Shown one piece after another: positions 54,703-60,035 of a stretch of 60,035 nucleotides of DNA. Within the stretch, counting starts at the first letter, position 1, and every line of letters starts with the position of its first letter. The stretch is from the NCBI RefSeq assembly GCF_024345475.1, contig NZ_JAGQBE010000009.1:1-60035 (forward strand), written 5' to 3'. The notes beneath the pieces were generated by a model that did not search any database, had not been told where the DNA came from, and was given only the letters and a program-made list of their open reading frames with translations. A program made the position numbers and the translations under genes. This DNA comes from Cyanobium sp. T1B-Tous. Lineage in GTDB: Bacteria; Cyanobacteriota; Cyanobacteriia; PCC-6307; Cyanobiaceae.

Positions 54703-55523
54703 AGCAGCGCATCCATGCAGGCCAGCAGGGCCCCGTCGCCCGGCTCACCCCGGCCCCGTTCCACCAGCCCCCGCAGCGCCATCAGCTTCAGGCTGTTTTC
54801 AGCCAGGGTGCCGGCAATGGCCTCGAAGCCGGGCCGCCAGCCGGCGGCTCCCAGGTCCATCAGGGCGGCCCGCCGCACCTGCAGTTGGGGGTGGTCCAGC
54901 AGCTCCACCAGCAGCGCTCCCCAGCGGCTGTCGCCGCTGAGTTGCAGCAGGGTGCGCGCGGCAGCGCTGCGGATCAACGGCCGTTCATGGGAGATGAACG
55001 GCTCCACCACGGCCAGCACCTGGGGATCGGCTCTGCCGATGTCCCCGAGGGCCTCCAACAGGGCTTCGCAGGGTTCGGCCAGCCTGGGGCTGTCCGGTCG
55101 CTGGGCGCCGGCCACGGCAGGGCCGCCGGCGAGCCGGTGGCACAGGGGGGCGATGGCCGCCTCGGCGCGCAGCTCTCCCAGGGCCCGCGCTGCGGCCTCC
55201 CGCAGGCCATCGTCGGGGTCTTCGAGGGTGTCCAGCAGGTCGGGAACGGCGGCATGGGCCGCCGGGGCCAGCTTGCCCAGGGCCCGGGCCGCATTGCGGG
55301 CCACTGCATTTTCCTCCACGCCAGCCCCCGGATCCCGGGGGCGACGCTGGCGCAGGGCGCTTTGCAGCAGGGGCACGGCCTCGGGGTGCTGGCTGCGCAT
55401 GCGGCCCAGCCACCAGGCTCCGTAGTACTGCTGGGAGGGATCGTCGCTCTGGCGGAGCCGGCGCAGGGCCTCCTGCTCGCTGATGGGTTCGCCGGCCTCG
55501 AGGCCGGCGGCGGCGGCGGGCAT
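54699..55523 (-). CDS. cpcE: Phycocyanin alpha-subunit lyase, CpcE-type subunit
   Basis: The 274-residue HEAT-repeat product matches CpcE: ISEQEALRRLRQSDDPSQQY followed by YGAWWLGRM, VARNAARALGKLAPAAHAAV, LREAAARALGELRAEAAIAP, PCEALLEALGDIGRADPQVL and LQVRRAALMDLGAAGWRPGF. ENSLKLMALRGLVERG near the end is typical. I chose the ATG at 55523; a TTG at 55604 would add 27 unconserved residues. It partners the next gene, CpcF, with an ATGA overlap. Confidence 0.87.
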   Translation of the reverse strand: MPAAAAGLEAGEPISEQEALRRLRQSDDPSQQYYGAWWLGRMRSQHPEAVPLLQSALRQRRPRDPGAGVEENAVARNAARALGKLAPAAHAAVPDLLDTLEDPDDGLREAAARALGELRAEAAIAPLCHRLAGGPAVAGAQRPDSPRLAEPCEALLEALGDIGRADPQVLAVVEPFISHERPLIRSAAARTLLQLSGDSRWGALLVELLDHPQLQVRRAALMDLGAAGWRPGFEAIAGTLAENSLKLMALRGLVERGRGEPGDGALLACMDALL

Positions 55524-56017
55524 GGCGGCTGGGGTGGCGTGCGCACTCGAGGTGATGTTGCCAGCAACTGTCGTCGCGATGGCGGGCCCAAAACAAATAG
55601 ACAATAAAAACCCCTTTGCGGGGGGGCGACTCAGAGATTGAATGAATTCACGATGTTTGTGCTTTAACTGCTAATCAGGCGATGGCAGCGATGGCGTAAT
55701 TGAGGTGATTGTTGGAGAATTATGTGCATGCTTGATTTTGCCTGAGATTTAGAGGCTAGCCAAGAAGACAGGTTTTGGAAGCAGGCCGACACGCCCTTAA
55801 GCGGGTTTTATGGATGCTAAAGGCGACAATGCTTGTCCAGGGGGGCTGTAATCTGAGCGCTTTTCTGTCATGCCCAGATCGTCTTTCCCCTGAATTCCTG
55901 CGGAGCCGCCGGGTTGTGGTAGTTGCAACCCTTTGCAAAGTGCCGTGCCTATGCGGCGTGATCCTCTTATGTTGACTGCGTGTCGGACTGGCACAGCCGC
56001 TCTTCTAATCGTTACTC
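55524..56017. other. AT-richer non-coding island between cpcE and heme oxygenase
   Basis: This 494-bp divergent region is visibly less GC-rich than its surroundings, most clearly at about 55635-55760. It contains a short minus-strand terminator at 55606-55623, a tandem GCGATGGC repeat at 55680-55695, a hairpin GGGTTG...CAACCC at 55911-55931 and overlapping palindromes TTGCAA-CCCT-TTGCAA (55923-55938) and CTTTGCAAAG (55931-55940). The short frames in it match nothing I know. It must hold the promoters of both flanking genes and could encode a small RNA. Confidence 0.6.
55606..55623 (-). terminator. Possible minus-strand terminator upstream of cpcE
   Basis: On the minus strand CCCC-GCAAA-GGGG is followed directly by five T residues and ATT. 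The stem is only 4 bp, all G-C. It lies about 80 nt before the cpcE ATG, where a terminator would end an upstream minus-strand transcript or act as an attenuator. Confidence 0.4.
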
Positions 56018-56731
56018 ATGGCCGTCGCCCTTGCTTCCCAACTGCGTGAAGGCACCAAGAAGGCCCACACGATGGCGGAGAACACCGGCTTCGTGAGCTG
56101 CTTCCTCAAGGGGGTGGTCGATAAGGCCAGCTACCGCACCCTGGTGGCCGACCTCTATTTCGTCTATTCCGCCATGGAGGACGAGTTCGGCAAGCTCAGG
56201 GACCACCCGGTGGTGGGGCCGGTGGGTTTCCCTGAACTCAACCGCCGCGACAGCCTCGAGCAGGACCTGGCCTTCTATTTCGGCAGCGACTGGCGCAGTG
56301 CCGTCCAGCCCACCCCAGGTGCGCAGAAGTACGTCGACCGCCTGCACCAGGTGGCTCGGGAGTGCCCGGAGCTGCTGGTGGGCCACCACTACACCCGCTA
56401 CATCGGCGACCTCTCCGGCGGTCAGATCCTCAAGAACATCGCCCAGAAGGCGATGAATCTGGGCGAACACGACGGCCTGCGCTTCTACGAATTCGACGCC
56501 ATTCCGGACGAGAAGGGCTTCAAGGCCAACTACCGCACCGTGCTCGACAGCCTGCCGATCGATCAGGCCATGGCCGATCGCATCGTGGAGGAGGCCAATC
56601 AGGCCTTCCACCTCAACATGGTCATGTTCCAGGAGCTCGAGGGCAACCTGATCGCCGCCATCGGCAAGGTGCTCTTCGGCTTCCTCACCCGCCGCCAGCG
56701 GGCCGGCAGCACCGAGGCCGTCGCCGCCTGA
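56018..56731 (+). CDS. ho1: Heme oxygenase, biliverdin-producing
   Basis: Heme oxygenase cleaves heme to biliverdin IX-alpha, CO and iron using ferredoxin, the first step of phycobilin synthesis. The 237-residue product has the proximal His17 in EGTKKAHTMAENTGFVSCFL, VYSAMEDEFGKLRDHPVVG and the distal helix block LVGHHYTRYIGDLSGGQILK with NIAQKAM, all typical of cyanobacterial HO1. Its C-terminal Arg/Ala tail is variable. It is divergent from cpcE-cpcF, so supply of bilin and its attachment enzyme lie side by side. Confidence 0.96.
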   Translation: MAVALASQLREGTKKAHTMAENTGFVSCFLKGVVDKASYRTLVADLYFVYSAMEDEFGKLRDHPVVGPVGFPELNRRDSLEQDLAFYFGSDWRSAVQPTPGAQKYVDRLHQVARECPELLVGHHYTRYIGDLSGGQILKNIAQKAMNLGEHDGLRFYEFDAIPDEKGFKANYRTVLDSLPIDQAMADRIVEEANQAFHLNMVMFQELEGNLIAAIGKVLFGFLTRRQRAGSTEAVAA

Positions 56732-56748
56732 CTTCGCCCCCCCAGCCC

Positions 56749-57822
56749 TTGAGGCCCCTTCGCTTTCTGGTTCCCGGCACCACCGGCAGGTTTCGCTGCG
56801 GAGGGCTGCTGGTGGAGCAGCAGACAGCTCGCCTGTTGGCTGACCTGGTGCCCACCCAGTTGGTCACCTACCGCCAACGGGAGGCGGAGGTGCCGTTTCT
56901 GGCGGACCTGTTGCGGACGGAACCCCTGGGTGCCGCCGCTGCCGATCAGGCGCTTTGGATCGTGAGTTGGGGTTTCGATGTGCCCCGCCAGCTGCGGGCG
57001 TTGCGGGGTCGGCCGGCGGCCTATCACGCCCACAGCAGCGGCTACGGCTTTCGGCTGCCCCCCGGGGTGCCGGTGCTGGCGGTGAGCCGCAACACCCTGG
57101 GTTACTGGGGCCAGTGGGCCAGCCGCAATCCCCTGTTTCTGGTGCCCAATGCCCTTGAGGCCAGTTGGATCGCCCGGGGAGCTCGCCCCGCCAATCTGGG
57201 CGCCCCGCCAGAGCCCGGCGGCCGCTCGATCGATGTGCTGGTGCAACGGCGCAAGACCAGCACCTATGTGCTGGAGCAGCTGGTGCCGGCCCTGCGGGCC
57301 CGGGGGCTGCGGGTGGAGGTGCAGGACGGCTGGGTGGAGGATCTGGTGGGCCTGTTCAACAGCGCCACCGTGGTGCTCTACGACTCGGCCGACCACTGGC
57401 GCTGCAGCGGCGTGAGTGAGGGGTTTGGCCTGCCGCCGGTGGAGGCGCTGGCCTGTGGCTGCGTGCTGTTCAGCAGCTTCAACCATGCCCTGGCCGACAC
57501 CCTCGATCCCGGCGGCCTGGCCCACCAGATCGGGGCGGGCACCCTGACGGCCGATGTCGAACGGATCACGGCGGCGGTGGCCGATCCGTCGGCCTGGCTG
57601 CCGCCGCCGCGCCAGCTGGAGGAGCTGCTCGAGGAGCTCAGCGAGCCCCGGCTGCGGGAGCGCTGGCGCCAGGCCCTGGTGGCCATCAACGCCCACTTGG
57701 ATCGGCTCCAGGGGGGTGAAGCGCCGCTGCAAGCCCCTTCCCTGGCCCGGTTGCGGCTGGAGCGTTGGCGTCAGCGGTTGGGCAAGCGGCTTCCCGCTGG
57801 ACTGGCCCGCCGGCTTGCCTAG
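56749..57822 (+). CDS. Glycosyltransferase family protein (GT-B, EX7E motif)
   Basis: The 357-residue reading starts at a TTG (56749, RPLRFLVPGTTGRFRCGGLL), 17 nt after the heme oxygenase stop; no ATG or GTG fits the conserved start. The N-terminal GT-B half has a Gly-rich acceptor loop, and the C-terminal half holds the EX7E motif in GVSEGFGLPPVEALACGCVL, typical of retaining family 1/4 transferases. IDVLVQRRKTSTYVLEQLVP marks the second Rossmann half. Donor and acceptor are unknown; related picocyanobacterial proteins are annotated only as glycosyltransferases. Confidence 0.75.
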   Translation: MRPLRFLVPGTTGRFRCGGLLVEQQTARLLADLVPTQLVTYRQREAEVPFLADLLRTEPLGAAAADQALWIVSWGFDVPRQLRALRGRPAAYHAHSSGYGFRLPPGVPVLAVSRNTLGYWGQWASRNPLFLVPNALEASWIARGARPANLGAPPEPGGRSIDVLVQRRKTSTYVLEQLVPALRARGLRVEVQDGWVEDLVGLFNSATVVLYDSADHWRCSGVSEGFGLPPVEALACGCVLFSSFNHALADTLDPGGLAHQIGAGTLTADVERITAAVADPSAWLPPPRQLEELLEELSEPRLRERWRQALVAINAHLDRLQGGEAPLQAPSLARLRLERWRQRLGKRLPAGLARRLA

Positions 57823-57832
57823 GGTCGGCCCC

Positions 57833-60035
57833 ATGAGTGCTTTCCTCGCCGGCCTGAACGATGCCCAGCGCAAGGCGGTGGACCACCACACCGGTCCGCT
57901 GCTGGTGGTGGCCGGTGCGGGCAGCGGCAAGACCCGGGCCCTCACCCACCGCATCGCCCATCTGATCGGCCACCACGGCGCCGATCCGGCCCATCTGCTC
58001 GCCGTCACCTTCACCAACAAGGCGGCCCGCGAGATGAAGGAGCGGCTGGAGCTGCTGCTGGCCCAGAAGCTGGCCCAGAGCCAGTTCGGCCAGCCGTGGA
58101 GCACGTTGCCGGCCGTGGAGCAGCGCCAGCTGCGCAGCCGCATCTACCGCGAGGTGATCAAGGAGCTGTGGATCGGCACCTTCCACGCCCTGTTCGCCCG
58201 GCTGCTGCGCTTCGACATCGACAAGTTCAAGGATCCCGAAGGCCTGAGCTGGACCCGCCAGTTCTCGATCTACGACGAGAACGACGTGCAGAGCCTGATC
58301 AAGGAGATCGTCACCCAGGAGCTGCAGCTCGACCCCAAGCGCTTTGAGCCCAAGAAAGTGCGCTGGGCGATCAGCAACGCCAAGAACCAGGGCTGGATGC
58401 CCGAGCAGCTCGAAGCCGATGCCGGCGGCCAGCGGGGCAAGTTGATGGCGGAGACGTACCGGCGCTATCGGCGTGCCCTGGCCGCCAACAACGCCCTCGA
58501 CTTCGACGATCTGCTGCTGCTGCCGGTGCAGCTGCTGCGCCAGAACGAGCAGATCCGCGACTACTGGCACCGGCGCTTCCGCCACGTGCTCGTGGATGAA
58601 TACCAGGACACCAACCGCACCCAATACGACCTGATCAAGCTGCTGGTGACCAACGGTCGCGATCCGGCCGCCTACGACGACTGGAATGGCCGTTCGGTGT
58701 TCGTGGTGGGGGATGCCGACCAGAGCATCTACAGCTTCCGCGCCGCCGACTTCACGATCCTGATGGGCTTTCAGGACGACTTCGGTGACGGCGCACCCGG
58801 CGATGTCACCAGCACGATGGTGAAGCTGGAGGAGAACTACCGGTCCACCGCCACGATCCTGGAGGCGGCCAACGCCCTGATCGCCCACAACTCCGAGCGC
58901 ATCGACAAGGTCCTGCGCCCCACCCGCGGCGAGGGCGAGCTGATCTCCCTCACCCGCTGCGACGACGAGATCGCCGAGGCCGAGGCGGTGGTGCACCGCA
59001 TGCGCATGCTCGAAGCCGCCCACCCTGATCTCAGCTGGGGCGACATGGCCGTGCTGTATCGCACCAATGCCCAGAGTCGGGCGATGGAGGAGTCGCTGGT
59101 GCGCTGGGGCATCCCCTACATCGTGGTGGGGGGGCTGCGCTTCTACGACCGCCGTGAGATTAAGGACGTGCTCGCCTATTTGAAGTTGCTGGTGAATCCC
59201 GCCGACACCGTCAGCTTGCTGCGGGTGCTCAACACCCCCAAGCGCGGCATCGGTAAAACCACCATTGAGCGGCTCACCGACGCTTCCAACCAGCTCGGCA
59301 TTCCCCTCTGGGACGTGGTGAGTGATGCCGAGGCGGTGCGCTCCCTGGGGGGGCGGTCGGCGAAGGGGCTGTTGCAGTTCTGCGAGCTGATCAATGGCCT
59401 GCAGGCCTGCAGCCAGGACATCGCCCCGTCCGAGCTGGTGCAGCGGGTGATGGAGCAGAGCGGCTACGTGGCCGAGCTGATCGCCGACGGCACCGATGAA
59501 GCGGAAGACCGGCGCCGCAACCTCAACGAATTGGTGAATGCCGCGCTCCAGTACCAGGAGGAGAACGAGGAGGGCTCCCTGGAGGATTTCCTCGCTTCGG
59601 CGGCCCTGGCCAGCGACGCCGACAGCAAGGACACCGAGCAGGACCGGGTCACCCTGATGACCCTGCATGCCAGCAAGGGTCTCGAGTTTCCGGTGGTGTA
59701 TCTGGTGGGGATGGAGCAGGGCCTCTTCCCCAGCTACCGCTCCCTCGAAGACCCCTCCGCCCTTGAGGAGGAGCGGCGCCTCTGTTACGTGGGCCTCACC
59801 CGGGCCAAGGAGCGCCTGTTCCTCTCCCATGCCAGTGAGCGGCGGCTCTGGGGTGGCATGCGCGAGCCGGCGGTGCCGTCGGTGTTCCTCTCCGAGTTGC
59901 CCAGCGAACTGATCCAGGGCGACATTCCCCACAGCGGCGGTGCTGCCATTCGCCGGGAGCAGCGCCTGGATCGCCTCACCCGGGTGGATCGCGATGAATC
60001 ACGCCAGGTGGCTGCTGGCTGCACGGCCGGGGCCC
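57833..60035 (+). CDS. pcrA: UvrD/PcrA-family ATP-dependent DNA helicase, C-terminus cut by window edge
   Basis: This superfamily 1 helicase unwinds DNA 3'-5' in repair and replication restart. The visible 734 residues carry motif I VVAGAGSGKTRALTHRIAHL, Ia AVTFTNKAAREMKERL, II VLVDEYQDTNRTQYDL, III VVGDADQSIYSFRAADFTIL, IV LEENYRSTATILEAA, V TLMTLHASKGLEFPVVYLVG and VI RRLCYVGLTRAKERLFLSHA. The stop lies beyond base 60,035. PcrA and UvrD cannot be separated on this sequence. Start ATG at 57833, 10 nt after the glycosyltransferase stop. Confidence 0.95.
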   Translation, partial: MSAFLAGLNDAQRKAVDHHTGPLLVVAGAGSGKTRALTHRIAHLIGHHGADPAHLLAVTFTNKAAREMKERLELLLAQKLAQSQFGQPWSTLPAVEQRQLRSRIYREVIKELWIGTFHALFARLLRFDIDKFKDPEGLSWTRQFSIYDENDVQSLIKEIVTQELQLDPKRFEPKKVRWAISNAKNQGWMPEQLEADAGGQRGKLMAETYRRYRRALAANNALDFDDLLLLPVQLLRQNEQIRDYWHRRFRHVLVDEYQDTNRTQYDLIKLLVTNGRDPAAYDDWNGRSVFVVGDADQSIYSFRAADFTILMGFQDDFGDGAPGDVTSTMVKLEENYRSTATILEAANALIAHNSERIDKVLRPTRGEGELISLTRCDDEIAEAEAVVHRMRMLEAAHPDLSWGDMAVLYRTNAQSRAMEESLVRWGIPYIVVGGLRFYDRREIKDVLAYLKLLVNPADTVSLLRVLNTPKRGIGKTTIERLTDASNQLGIPLWDVVSDAEAVRSLGGRSAKGLLQFCELINGLQACSQDIAPSELVQRVMEQSGYVAELIADGTDEAEDRRRNLNELVNAALQYQEENEEGSLEDFLASAALASDADSKDTEQDRVTLMTLHASKGLEFPVVYLVGMEQGLFPSYRSLEDPSALEEERRLCYVGLTRAKERLFLSHASERRLWGGMREPAVPSVFLSELPSELIQGDIPHSGGAAIRREQRLDRLTRVDRDESRQVAAGCTAGA

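Noticed and set aside
55840-55880. A GGGGCTGTAAT stretch reminiscent of the start of cyanobacterial tmRNA.
   Set aside because: No tag reading frame, no tRNA-like domain and no matching 3' half were found nearby.
55775-55994. Short frames on both strands (60-66 codons) in the cpcE-ho1 gap.
   Set aside because: They lack family resemblance, conserved starts or ribosome-binding sites; the region is more likely regulatory or an RNA gene.
1-60035. CRISPR arrays, insertion sequences, integrases or prophage genes.
   Set aside because: No spaced direct repeats, transposase or phage motifs were seen; all long frames are accounted for by housekeeping genes or their shadows.

Overview
The window is a gene-dense, high-GC stretch of a cyanobacterial chromosome. 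It carries photosystem I psaD, NDH-1 subunit ndhN, the clock-input gene ldpA, phycocyanin lyases cpcE/cpcF, a biliverdin-producing heme oxygenase, a CAAD-domain protein, DUF1815 and DUF2839 proteins, and the cyanobacterial PanC-Cmk fusion. The high GC, short intergenic gaps, scarce Shine-Dalgarno sites and picocyanobacterial gene neighbours point to a freshwater Cyanobium/Synechococcus-like lineage. This placement is inferred from gene content, not from a marker-gene tree.

Bases 1-13,493 hold one minus-strand ribosomal superoperon (S10-spc-alpha type), in transcription order rplC, rplD, rplW, rplB, rpsS, rplV, rpsC, rplP, rpmC, rpsQ, rplN, rplX, rplE, rpsH, rplF, rplR, rpsE, rplO, secY, adk, rpmJ, rpsM, rpsK, rpoA, rplQ. 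A terminator follows, then the start of truA, which is cut by the window edge. rpsJ, rpsN, rpmD and infA are not in the cluster.

Bases 13,494-31,700 are mixed housekeeping: ndhN-ldpA-R3H ATPase (overlapping, plus strand), tRNA-Gln, a HAD hydrolase, recA behind a LexA-type palindrome, a Walker-less DinG-like protein, tyrA, crtD, a fructosamine-kinase family protein, CAAD, a JAMM protease next to MoeB-rhodanese, a tandem CobO, larE, speD, recF and tRNA-Arg.

Bases 31,700-48,000 contain the tightly overlapped trpE-gshA-ppc operon, psaD with its own terminator, and the stacked mrp-rodA-histidine kinase genes. They also contain hemF, an amidase-like secreted protein, a cytochrome b6f cofactor-assembly protein, an RNase D-like exonuclease, an LpxB-related glycosyltransferase, tRNA-Cys and small secreted or Cys-rich proteins.

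Bases 48,000-60,035 contain an aldo/keto reductase, purM, an RlpA-like protein, panC-cmk, the cpcE-cpcF-protein tyrosine phosphatase operon, an AT-richer non-coding island, heme oxygenase, a glycosyltransferase and a UvrD/PcrA helicase that runs off the end. I see no CRISPR array, insertion sequence, prophage or rRNA gene.

The points most worth a second look are: a recF whose expected initiator codon is ATC; a psaD-linked histidine kinase with an intact H-box but a degraded ATP-binding domain; four convergent gene pairs whose stop codons interlock in CTAG or TTAG; the AT-rich island and terminator between cpcE and the heme oxygenase gene; a 64-residue low-complexity N-terminal tail on RecA; and the JAMM/MoeB-rhodanese pair.
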